Source of the DNA: Chloroflexi bacterium UBA6019
GTDB taxonomy: Bacteria > Chloroflexota > Dormibacteria > Dormibacterales > Dormibacteraceae
Length of the DNA: 5,375 nucleotides
Direction of reading: 5' to 3'
Assembly (NCBI GenBank): GCA_002427995.1
Contig: DIZV01000179.1
Location: 1-5,375 of the forward strand
Made by a program: the position numbers and the translations under genes. How positions within the stretch are numbered: the first letter of the stretch is position 1; the number at the start of each line of letters is the position of its first letter. This document shows, piece after piece, positions 1 to 5,375 of the stretch. The notes under the pieces were generated by a model. It saw only the letters and a list, made by a program, of their open reading frames with translations, was not told where the DNA came from and ran no database searches.

Positions 1-233
1 TGGATGATCTCGGCCCGGCCGATCATCTCTTCCAATTCGTAGATCCGGCCGTCGATGAGGGCGACCTCCTCCTTCGCCTGCTCGTACTCGGGGTTGTCCT
101 CGATGTCGCCGGGCTGGAACGCCTCCCTCAGGCGATCGGCGGCCTCGAGCCGGCGGGCACGCTGGACCTCGAGCTCGGCCTTCAGCCGCTCGAGTCCCTC
201 GGGTGTGAGCAGTACGGGTTCGGTCAGGTCCAT
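1..233 (-). CDS. greA: Transcription elongation factor GreA/GreB family, N-terminal part (cut by window edge)
   Basis: Gre factors bind the secondary channel of RNA polymerase and stimulate cleavage of backtracked transcripts, rescuing stalled elongation complexes in the cytoplasm. The visible 77 residues begin MDLTEPVLLTPEGLERLKAE and match the N-terminal antiparallel coiled-coil domain. They show the opening 'LTPEGLERLKAEL' helix, the tip 'GDIEDNPEYEQAKEE' (residues 42-56), and the returning helix 'IDGRIYELEEMIGRAEI'. The tip acidic pair corresponds to E. coli D41/E44; here it reads D43 and D46, a conservative Glu-to-Asp change at the second position. The C-terminal FKBP-like domain lies beyond the left edge. 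The ATG at 233-231 is chosen because the family homology starts within a few residues of it. No strong Shine-Dalgarno is seen. The gene is divergent from everything else here and is probably unrelated to the glycan genes. It could be a GreA paralogue rather than the housekeeping copy. Confidence 0.92.
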   Translation of the reverse strand, partial: MDLTEPVLLTPEGLERLKAELEVQRARRLEAADRLREAFQPGDIEDNPEYEQAKEEVALIDGRIYELEEMIGRAEII

Positions 234-253
234 TTGGTGATTCAGAGCGCCCA

Positions 254-269
254 GCCTCGCGCTCGAGGC
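254..269 (-). other. Short hairpin in the presumed greA leader
   Basis: GCCTCG (254-259) and CGAGGC (264-269) form a perfect 6-bp inverted repeat around a 4-base loop. It lies between the possible greA promoter and the greA start. It would fold in the leader RNA about 20 bases before the ATG. No U-tract follows in the leftward direction, so it is not a standard intrinsic terminator. Six GC-rich base pairs can arise by chance in such a genome. Confidence 0.25.
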
Positions 270-278
270 GGACAACGA

Positions 279-309
279 ATGATAGTCCCCGGACGAATGT
301 CACCGACAA
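279..309 (-). promoter_or_regulatory. Possible promoter for the leftward greA-type gene
   Basis: Read on the minus strand, TTGTCG (309-304) is followed after 17 bases by ACTATC (286-281). An overlapping TATCAT (284-279) sits 19 bases from the same -35-like element. Transcription would begin near 270-275, giving a leader of about 40 bases before the greA ATG. Both hexamers are only partial matches to a sigma-70-type consensus, so this is a weak, inferred call. Confidence 0.25.
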
Positions 310-329
310 ACCCCGGTGACGTACATTCG
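294..329. promoter_or_regulatory. Imperfect palindrome, possible operator, in the divergent intergenic region
   Basis: CGAATGTCACCG (294-305) is mirrored by CGGTGA plus CATTCG (314-319 and 324-329), the right arm carrying a 4-base insertion (320-323). The loop is 306-313. A further CGAATG lies at 276-281, exactly 18 bases before the one at 294. A degenerate CGAAATG at 334-340 runs into the start codon of the rightward gene. Hexamer copies around divergent starts suit binding by a dimeric regulator that controls one or both genes. No regulator gene is visible in the window, so this is inference from the repeat structure only. Confidence 0.3.
322..327 (+). promoter_or_regulatory. Possible -10 element (TACATT) for the small rightward gene
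   Basis: TACATT fits the TANNNT pattern of a -10 hexamer and ends 10 bases before the ATG at 338. Transcription would therefore begin at or a few bases before the start codon, giving a leaderless or near-leaderless mRNA. This agrees with the lack of a clear Shine-Dalgarno upstream (only GGA at 331-333). No good -35 match is seen around 298-304. Leaderless genes are common in several high-GC phyla, which is why the element is listed, but it is a six-base match. Confidence 0.22.
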
Positions 330-337
330 CGGACGAA

Positions 338-658
338 ATGACCGACAGCTTCGAGATCACCCGACCCGCCGAAGCGGAGAACCTGAACATGGCCTGCTTC
401 GCGATCACGCGGGCCCTCGAGGACCTCGACTTCTCGGTCCCCGAGGCTGCGCCGCTGGCGCGTCACCTGTTGCGGATCGTGGGGCGGATCGTCATCGACT
501 CAGCGACAGCGGAGGCCGACCCCGAGATCTGGCCAAACACGGAGTCGATGGCCCTGCAGTGGTTGCGGGAAGCCCTGAAGCCCAACGGCTACGACGTCCA
601 ACCCCTTCCGGGGTCGGGCCGGCCACCGGTGAAGGAGCCATCCGAAGGCTGGTCCTGA
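338..658 (+). CDS. Small acidic hypothetical protein, 106 aa
   Basis: I do not recognise the family. The frame has balanced amino-acid use and consistently G/C third positions. The competing frames read as Pro/Arg-rich or low-complexity shadows, so this is likely a real gene. The product is predicted to be soluble, with no signal peptide or membrane segment. Residues 10-65 look mainly helical (for example 'AENLNMACFAITRALEDLD' and 'APLARHLLRIVGRIVIDSAT'). A shorter helix with 'MALQWLREALKPNGYDV' follows at about 72-88, and then a Pro/Gly-rich tail. There are no Cys pairs or metal-binding clusters. The ATG at 338 is chosen as the first in frame; only GGA at 331-333 could act as a ribosome site. 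The gene points the same way as the glycan genes but is separated from the next start by 50 bases that contain an inverted repeat. It may be a separate transcription unit. Confidence 0.68.
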   Translation: MTDSFEITRPAEAENLNMACFAITRALEDLDFSVPEAAPLARHLLRIVGRIVIDSATAEADPEIWPNTESMALQWLREALKPNGYDVQPLPGSGRPPVKEPSEGWS

Positions 659-681
659 GCCGCCCTCCGGCGTAACCAGCC
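647..681 (+). other. Compound inverted repeat across the stop codon of the small gene (possible weak terminator)
   Basis: GGCTGGT (647-653) pairs perfectly with ACCAGCC (675-681). Nested inside is a second perfect stem, GCCG (659-662) with CGGC (668-671), around a 5-base loop. The TGA stop at 656-658 lies between the two left arms. No run of T follows, so it lacks the tail of a standard intrinsic terminator. It could protect the 3' end of the small gene's mRNA, slow readthrough into the nucleotidyltransferase gene, or be chance. Confidence 0.3.
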
Positions 682-708
682 CCCGTATCCCTGCCTGAAG
701 CCTTGGCC

Positions 709-1608
709 ATGGCAGTCAGCTCCCCCTCGGCGGTGGCCGCGGCGGGCCTGGCGGAACGGCTCCGCCGGACCGTCGCGCTGTTGGAGCGGCGCGGCTACGC
801 ACTCCCGGCGGAGCGGCTCGCCGAGGTCTGCCTGGGCGGTCCGGTGTCTTCCGAGCAGCTGCCCGCGGCGATCGCCGCGAGCGGGCTGGCGATCAGCTCG
901 GGGATCGTCGTCTCACCCGCCGCCCGGGCCCGCGCTGCCGCGATTCACGAACGCCAGGCTGGCCACGCGGGCAGTGCTCCCCGCTACCTGGCGGAGGCCG
1001 CCGCCTTCGCGCGGGCGCTGGCCGCCTGGTTCCCCTTTGTGATCAGCGTCTCGGTGGCCGGCTCCCTGGCCAGTGGCGGCTTCCGGGAGACCGATGACGT
1101 GGACCTGAACCTGGTGGTAGAGGACGGGCATCGCCACCTCGCCTATGTCGCCCTCAACCTGCTCGGTCTGGTCCACGCGCTGCGCCATCGGGGTAAGCCG
1201 GTCGACACCCACACCGCCCGGCCCTTCGCTCCCCGCCTGATGACGGCCAACCTGGTCCTCCAGCGGTCGGACTGCTTCCCGCTGGCCCGCCAGGACGAGG
1301 ACATGGCGTATGAGCTGCTCGCTTCGCGGGCCGTCGTGGGGTCGGAGTTCCTGGCCACCGTGGCGGCGGCAAATCCGGGCCTCGCCGCTCATTTCCCCCA
1401 GCTCCTGGGGCCCGTCGTTGCTGCCGCGTCCGTCCGCCGGCGGCTCCCTCTCGCCCTCTTCCCGGTTTTCCTCGACCGGCCCGCCCGCTCTCTTGGCAGG
1501 GCTGCCTGGCGCTATATGCAGTGGACTCGCCGCGACCGGCCGGAGGCCCTGGCCCGGGTGGCCTTCGTGCGCTCGACGATGCGGCCCTACGCGCTTTTCG
1601 ACGAATGA
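709..1608 (+). CDS. Nucleotidyltransferase-fold protein (Pol beta superfamily), 299 aa
   Basis: Probable nucleotidyltransferase that would move an NMP group to an unknown acceptor in the cytoplasm. Counted from the ATG at 709, the signature is 'AGSLASGGFRETDDVDLNLVV'-like at about 117-137. It has the G118-S119 turn and the metal-binding pair D130/D132. The following 'RLMTANLVLQRSDCFPL' and 'QDEDMAYELLASRAVVGSEF' stretches (about 176-214) match my memory of a family in which the NTase core is followed by a helical tail with an Asn-containing strand. Residues 12-108 are helical and may form a winged-helix-like region. The third catalytic carboxylate is not obvious; D166 is one candidate. No signal peptide or clear membrane span is seen. 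A TTG at 703 could add two residues; ATG 709 is preferred. Neither start has a strong Shine-Dalgarno. The stop overlaps the start of the glycosyltransferase gene (ATGA), so the two are probably translationally coupled and may share a pathway. The substrate is unknown. Confidence 0.83.
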   Translation: MAVSSPSAVAAAGLAERLRRTVALLERRGYALPAERLAEVCLGGPVSSEQLPAAIAASGLAISSGIVVSPAARARAAAIHERQAGHAGSAPRYLAEAAAFARALAAWFPFVISVSVAGSLASGGFRETDDVDLNLVVEDGHRHLAYVALNLLGLVHALRHRGKPVDTHTARPFAPRLMTANLVLQRSDCFPLARQDEDMAYELLASRAVVGSEFLATVAAANPGLAAHFPQLLGPVVAAASVRRRLPLALFPVFLDRPARSLGRAAWRYMQWTRRDRPEALARVAFVRSTMRPYALFDE

Positions 1609-4600
1609 TCCTGGCCGCCGTGATCCTGATCGCGTTTTCCAGCTGCTTCCTCTTCGCGTACGGCGCCAACCTCGTCTACCTGAGCCTGCGCGCCGCGCGC
1701 CTGCCTCCCCCGACCGAGGCGGACCCCGTGAGCTCGGGCTTCGCTCTCGTCGCCGTCCAGCTGCCGATCTACAACGAGCGCTACGTCGCGGAGCGGGTGA
1801 TCGACGCTGCCGCGGCGCTGGACTGGCCGCGCGAGAGGCTGGAGATCCAGGTTCTCGACGACTCCGACGACGAAACGGTTGCCATCGTCGCCGCCCGGGT
1901 GGCCTCCTGGCGCGAGCGCGGCCTGCGCATCGCGCACCTCCGGCGTGAGGTCCGGGGCGGCTATAAGGCAGGCGCCCTCGCGGCCGCGCTGGCCGCCACC
2001 GAGGCCGAGGCGATCGCCATCTTCGACGCCGACTTCCTTCCCGCGCCGAATTTCCTGCGGCGGGCAGCGGGCGCGCTCGCCGACCCCGGCGTCGGCTTCG
2101 TCCAGGCCCGCTGGATCCACCTGAACCAGGGCTATTCGCTCTTCACACAGCTGCAGTCGCTGATGGTCGACTTCCACTTCCGGGTCGAACAGGCGGTGCG
2201 GCCGAGCGCCGGCTACCTCACCAACTTCACCGGGACCGCCGGGGTCTGGCGGCGGGCCGCCATCGAGCAGGCGGGCGGCTGGTCGGACGACACGTTGACC
2301 GAGGACCTGGACCTCAGCTACCGCGCCCAGCTGCGTGGCTGGCGGGCCGCCTACATCGAGGGGATCGCGGTCCCCCAGGAGCTTCCGGTCGCCGTCAACG
2401 CCTACCGCGGCCAGCAGTCGCGCTGGGCGACGGGCAGCTTCCAGACCGCGCTCAAGCTGCTGCCTGAGGTCCTCCGCAGCCGGTTGTCTCCAGCCCAGAA
2501 GTTCCAGGCGACCATGCACCTGCTGGCCTATCTCGCCCCGGCGTTGATGCTCCTCCAGCTCGCCTGCTACCCAGTGCTGCTGCTCGCCAAGGCGGAGCAC
2601 GACCCGCTCTTCGGCGCGATCCGGGTGCCGATCCTCGTCAACCTCCTGAGCCTCGCGCCGACGGTCGGCTTCTCGGTCGCGCAGTGGCGGGCGGGCGGTC
2701 ACTGGTGGCGGCGACTGCCGGGGATCCTCGCCTGGTCGTTCGTCGGTGCGGGAACCTCGGCCACCGTCGTCGCGGCACTCTCCCGCTCCTTCCGGCGCGG
2801 GGGCGTCTTCAACCGCACCCCCAAGTACCGCATCGAGAAGGATGACCAGGAGTGGCGTGACCACGCCTATGTGCGGGCGGGAGACCCGGCAGCGCTGGCC
2901 GAGCTCGTGCTCGGGATCGCGGCGCTCGGCCTCGGGGTGGCCGCGGTGATCGAAACCGAGTGGCTGATCGCCTTCTACTCCTTCGTCTTCTCGCTCGGCT
3001 TTCTCTACCTGTCCGGCTACAGCGCCATCCAGGCACTCGAGGTCCTGACCGTCCGGCGGCTCGGCCATGACGCGTTCACGGCAATTCGCGGCCGTCTGCC
3101 GACGCTGCCGCTGCTGGGCGCGCCGGCGGCGCTGCTGGTTGCGCTCGCCCAGTGGCGGGATCCCTTCGAGGACTCCTTCCAGCACTGGCTGCTGGCCGCC
3201 AACCTGCTCCTCACCGGTCGGCTCCAGGACCCGCTCTTCGGGATGCAGGACACCTGGCTGCCCGGCTACAGCTTCTTCGCCGCCGCCGTCCTCCGCGTCG
3301 CGGGCTGGCACCAGATCGGCGCTCTCAAGCTGGCCAACGTGGCGCTGGCGCTGGTGACGCTCGCGCTGCTCAAAGGGATGGCCCTGACGCCACGGCAGGG
3401 ACGGCTTGCCGTCCTCCTCCTCGCGCTCAACCCGGTCTTCCTGCTGACGGCGACCTCGGCCGTCGCCGAGCCGCTCCTGCTGCTCAGCCTGACCGCCGCC
3501 TCGGGGGCCCTCCTCGCTCGCCGGCCGGCGCTGGCCGCCTCCTGGGCTGTGCTCGCCTGCCTGACCGGGACCAAGGCCTGGCTCTGGCTCTTCTGCGCCG
3601 TTGTCGTTCTCGCGGGGGCCGCGCTGTTCTCGCGGCGCCACCCGGCGCTCTCCCCCCGCCTGGCCTGGGCGATGCCGGCGGTGGCCGTGCTGGTCGTGCT
3701 CCAGCTCACCGCCGGCCAGGCCTCCCACTCGGTTGCACGGGCTGCCCAGGAGGTCGGCTCGGCGGTCGCCCGAGGGGACCTCAATTCCGACCCGGCACTG
3801 CGGGCCATCTCCTTCGCCGGCTACTTCCTGCTCGCCTCCCTGCCGATGGTGCTGCTCGCGGCTCTCGGTCTGCGGACCTACCTCGCGGAAGCCGCCCTCG
3901 GCCGCCTGCGGGTGGTGGTGATCCCGGGTCTGCTCTACCTCGGGATCGTCACCGTGCTGGTCTATGCCGGCATCTACTCGGGGAGTCATCGCTACTACTA
4001 CCTGGCGCTGCCCGCCCTGGCGCTGCTGGCGGCGGCCGGACTCGATCGCCACCCGGCCTCGCTGGGCGTTGCAGCCGCCGCGGCGGCCGGGCTCGTGACG
4101 ATCGCCTTCCTGCCCGTCCTGGCGAGCTTCTCCACCATCGACCGGGGGCTGGTCGCCGCGGGCGCGGCGGCCGCAACCCAACCCGGCGGCCTGCTCACCG
4201 ACTCGCCGGTGGCCGCCTACTACAGCCTCAAGACCCCGGACCGGATCTTCGGTTCGCGCGATCTTCCCGCCGACAGGCTGGCGGCGACCGGTCTGCTCCA
4301 CCGCCGGATGGTCGGCACGGTCGTCACCGAGAACATCGGTTACTACCGCATGGCGGGCGTTTTCCCAACCCTCGTCCGGGGAACGGCGACCGCCCCCTTC
4401 AGCCCCCTCGGCGACGAGTCTGGCTACATGGTGCCGGGCGGCAAATCGGCGTTCGCCTACTCGCTGCCTGCGGAGCGCTTCTGCGCCTGGGTCACCGGCG
4501 CGGTCCTGGCCGACGTCAACCCGGACACCCAGCCCCAGGAGGGGAAGACGGCCGGCTTGGCCAAGGGCCTTGTCCTCGAAACGGCGAGTGGTCCGTCAAG

Positions 4601-5156
4601 CGGCGAGGGGATGGGATTTGGAGCCCCGCTCGTCCGCTACCCGGACGGCGACTACTTCAGCGCAACGGCCACCGTGGTCGACATCTCCACGGCCGCTTCC
4701 CCGGCTTGGGTCAAGACCTTCGAGCTCGACCGCCGCGGAGCCGACTCCGACCGCTCCTTCCTCGCGGTGCCGAGCCGGGGCGAGGTCGTGGTCACCTATC
4801 AAGTCGGCGGCGGTGTCATTTACATAACCGTCCAGGCGACCCGCCTCGCCGCGGGCTACCAGCAGGTGGTGCTGCTGAATGAGCAGTCGAGCCGCTTCGA
4901 CGACTTCGCCGACCCGAACGGGGCCAGGATCGGCGCGGCCGTCGGCCCCTGGCAACCGGTCCGGGGCGGCTGGGGACGGTTCCGCTCCGGCACCCTCGGG
5001 GTCGAGTGGTCGTTGCCCCGACTTCCCGCCGTCGACGGCATGTACGCGGCCCGCGAGATCCGTCGGCCCGACATCGACTTCAGCGGCATCGAGTACGTCT
5101 TCGGCCCCGGTTTTTCGGGAGCCGAGTACCAGTTGTCGGTAAGCAACGCCAAGTGA
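1605..5156 (+). CDS. Membrane glycosyltransferase fusion: GT2 (cellulose-synthase-like) + GT-C/PMT-like + C-terminal domain, 1183 aa
   Basis: The start is the ATG at 1605, inside ATGA with the upstream stop; an in-frame ATG at 1521 would run deep into the previous gene. Part 1 (about 1-475) is a family 2 glycosyltransferase. It has one N-terminal membrane span (3-27), then PIYNE (54-58), DDSDD (85-89), KAGAL (121-125), DAD (141-143), GTAGVW (210-215), TEDLDL (232-237) and QQSRW (270-274). Spans follow at about 304-327, 341-359, 372-392 and 432-473. The motif set is that of processive, cellulose-synthase-like enzymes using nucleotide sugars. Part 2 (about 498-850) has many spans. An acidic loop 'WRDPFEDSFQHW' (517-528), 'QDP' (541-543), 'WLPGY' (551-555) and 'SGSHRYYYLALPALALLAA' (792-810) resemble GT39/ArnT-like GT-C enzymes that use lipid-phosphate sugars. 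Residues 863-925 resemble the soluble tail of such enzymes. Residues about 958-1183 are soluble and unassigned. No frameshift or stop marks the junction. Acceptor and sugar are unknown. Confidence 0.92.
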   Translation: MILAAVILIAFSSCFLFAYGANLVYLSLRAARLPPPTEADPVSSGFALVAVQLPIYNERYVAERVIDAAAALDWPRERLEIQVLDDSDDETVAIVAARVASWRERGLRIAHLRREVRGGYKAGALAAALAATEAEAIAIFDADFLPAPNFLRRAAGALADPGVGFVQARWIHLNQGYSLFTQLQSLMVDFHFRVEQAVRPSAGYLTNFTGTAGVWRRAAIEQAGGWSDDTLTEDLDLSYRAQLRGWRAAYIEGIAVPQELPVAVNAYRGQQSRWATGSFQTALKLLPEVLRSRLSPAQKFQATMHLLAYLAPALMLLQLACYPVLLLAKAEHDPLFGAIRVPILVNLLSLAPTVGFSVAQWRAGGHWWRRLPGILAWSFVGAGTSATVVAALSRSFRRGGVFNRTPKYRIEKDDQEWRDHAYVRAGDPAALAELVLGIAALGLGVAAVIETEWLIAFYSFVFSLGFLYLSGYSAIQALEVLTVRRLGHDAFTAIRGRLPTLPLLGAPAALLVALAQWRDPFEDSFQHWLLAANLLLTGRLQDPLFGMQDTWLPGYSFFAAAVLRVAGWHQIGALKLANVALALVTLALLKGMALTPRQGRLAVLLLALNPVFLLTATSAVAEPLLLLSLTAASGALLARRPALAASWAVLACLTGTKAWLWLFCAVVVLAGAALFSRRHPALSPRLAWAMPAVAVLVVLQLTAGQASHSVARAAQEVGSAVARGDLNSDPALRAISFAGYFLLASLPMVLLAALGLRTYLAEAALGRLRVVVIPGLLYLGIVTVLVYAGIYSGSHRYYYLALPALALLAAAGLDRHPASLGVAAAAAAGLVTIAFLPVLASFSTIDRGLVAAGAAAATQPGGLLTDSPVAAYYSLKTPDRIFGSRDLPADRLAATGLLHRRMVGTVVTENIGYYRMAGVFPTLVRGTATAPFSPLGDESGYMVPGGKSAFAYSLPAERFCAWVTGAVLADVNPDTQPQEGKTAGLAKGLVLETASGPSSGEGMGFGAPLVRYPDGDYFSATATVVDISTAASPAWVKTFELDRRGADSDRSFLAVPSRGEVVVTYQVGGGVIYITVQATRLAAGYQQVVLLNEQSSRFDDFADPNGARIGAAVGPWQPVRGGWGRFRSGTLGVEWSLPRLPAVDGMYAAREIRRPDIDFSGIEYVFGPGFSGAEYQLSVSNAK

Positions 5157-5162
5157 GGTGAG
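5155..5162 (+). promoter_or_regulatory. Shine-Dalgarno GAGGTGAG for the radical SAM gene
   Basis: GAGGTGAG lies 4 bases before the ATG at 5167 and overlaps the TGA stop (5154-5156) of the glycosyltransferase gene. It is the clearest ribosome site in the window. Its overlap with the upstream stop implies co-transcription and coupled translation of the two genes, and it fixes the start choice of the downstream gene. Confidence 0.7.
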
Positions 5163-5166
5163 CGCA

Positions 5167-5375
5167 ATGAACCAGGTGGATGTCGTCCTCATCTATCCCC
5201 AGCGGGCGCCGCGGCGGGGCCGGCACTGGATCATGCCCTCGCTTGGACTCGCCTACCTGAGCTCGGCGCTCCGCAATGCCGGCTACAGCGTCCGCCACCT
5301 CGACCACACCTTCATGGAGCGGCACGAGGTGCTGGCGGAGGTGGAGCGGCTGAAGCCGGCGGTGATCGGCATCTA
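5167..5375 (+). CDS. B12-binding-domain radical SAM-type protein, N-terminal part (cut by window edge)
   Basis: The first 69 residues match the cobalamin-binding Rossmann domain found at the N-terminus of many radical SAM enzymes. They show a first strand 'VDVVLIYPQ' (4-12), then 'MPSLGLAYLSSALRNAGYSV' (23-42), which matches the family's usual PPLGLAYLAA-LR-AGH pattern. A second strand ends at 'HLD' (44-46), and 'AEVERLKPAVIGI' (57-69) is the helix and strand that normally precede the IS/T turn. The DxHxxG motif of His-ligated B12 proteins is absent, as is usual for this radical SAM class. The CxxxCxxC cluster would lie beyond the window, so radical chemistry is inferred from the domain type. 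Members carry out methylations, ring closures and lipid or cofactor tailoring. Ten bases separate it from the glycosyltransferase stop, and a good Shine-Dalgarno supports this start. Its target is probably the glycan or its lipid carrier, but that is a guess from context. Confidence 0.85.
   Translation, partial: MNQVDVVLIYPQRAPRRGRHWIMPSLGLAYLSSALRNAGYSVRHLDHTFMERHEVLAEVERLKPAVIGI

Noticed and set aside
55..240. 61-codon plus-strand frame opposite the greA-type gene
   Set aside because: The Ser/Arg-rich product lies opposite an unmistakable Gre coiled-coil on the other strand.
316..675. 119-codon plus-strand frame overlapping the small hypothetical gene
   Set aside because: Its product is Arg/Gly/Pro-rich and its third positions lack the bias seen in the 338-658 frame.
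1521..1604. 28-codon upstream extension of the glycosyltransferase from an earlier ATG
   Set aside because: It would overlap the nucleotidyltransferase by 88 bases and adds a Pro/Gly-rich stretch before the natural membrane-anchor start. The ATGA start at 1605 fits the family and the coupling better.
1587..4301. 904-codon open frame on the minus strand opposite the glycosyltransferase gene
   Set aside because: Its product is dominated by Glu, Arg, Gly and Gln with no membrane or domain pattern. It is the usual antisense shadow of a GC-rich gene with strong third-position bias.
3152..4882. 576-codon open frame on the plus strand inside the glycosyltransferase gene
   Set aside because: The product is Arg/Pro/Gly/Ala-rich low complexity and out of frame with a gene that has clear motifs on both sides. 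It is a shadow frame.
4596..5192. 198-codon minus-strand frame across the end of the glycosyltransferase gene
   Set aside because: It is antisense to the in-frame C-terminal domain and has no recognisable motif. Its overlap with the start of the next gene also argues against it.
1..5375. CRISPR array, tRNA or rRNA gene, insertion sequence, attachment site
   Set aside because: No regularly spaced repeats, cloverleaf-like segments, rRNA signatures, transposase motifs or terminal inverted repeats were seen on reading either strand.

Overview
The window is very GC-rich and compact, with strongly GC-biased third codon positions and short or overlapping gene junctions. No rRNA, tRNA or mobile element is visible to anchor taxonomy. 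A high-GC environmental bacterium, for example Chloroflexota- or Actinobacteriota-like, is only an impression. It rests on base composition, weak Shine-Dalgarno sites at several starts, and the general look of the proteins.

Left end (1-337): the N-terminal 77 codons of a GreA/GreB-type transcription elongation factor run leftwards off the window edge. A 104-bp divergent intergenic region follows. It holds three copies of the hexamer CGAATG (two direct, one inverted), an imperfect palindrome and possible weak promoter elements for both directions.

Middle (338-1608): a small unrecognised acidic protein (106 aa) is followed by a 299-aa nucleotidyltransferase-fold protein. The small gene's stop codon lies inside a compound inverted repeat.

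Right (1605-5375): the nucleotidyltransferase gene overlaps by ATGA the start of a 3.5-kb gene. That gene encodes a three-part membrane protein of 1183 aa. Its parts are a processive-type family 2 glycosyltransferase (cellulose-synthase-like, with D, DxD, TED and QxxRW motifs), a polytopic GT-C/PMT-like transferase region, and an unassigned soluble C-terminal domain. Directly after its stop, with the Shine-Dalgarno overlapping the stop codon, begins a B12-binding-domain radical SAM-type protein. Only its first 69 residues are inside the window.

The last three genes look translationally coupled. They probably form part of an operon that builds or modifies a cell-surface or lipid-linked glycan. 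The GT2 part would use a nucleotide sugar at the cytoplasmic face. The GT-C part would use a lipid-phosphate sugar at the outer face. The radical SAM enzyme may tailor a lipid, sugar or other small molecule. The pathway product cannot be determined from this window. The most unusual object is the single-chain fusion of two glycosyltransferases that work on opposite membrane faces, with an extra domain of unknown role.
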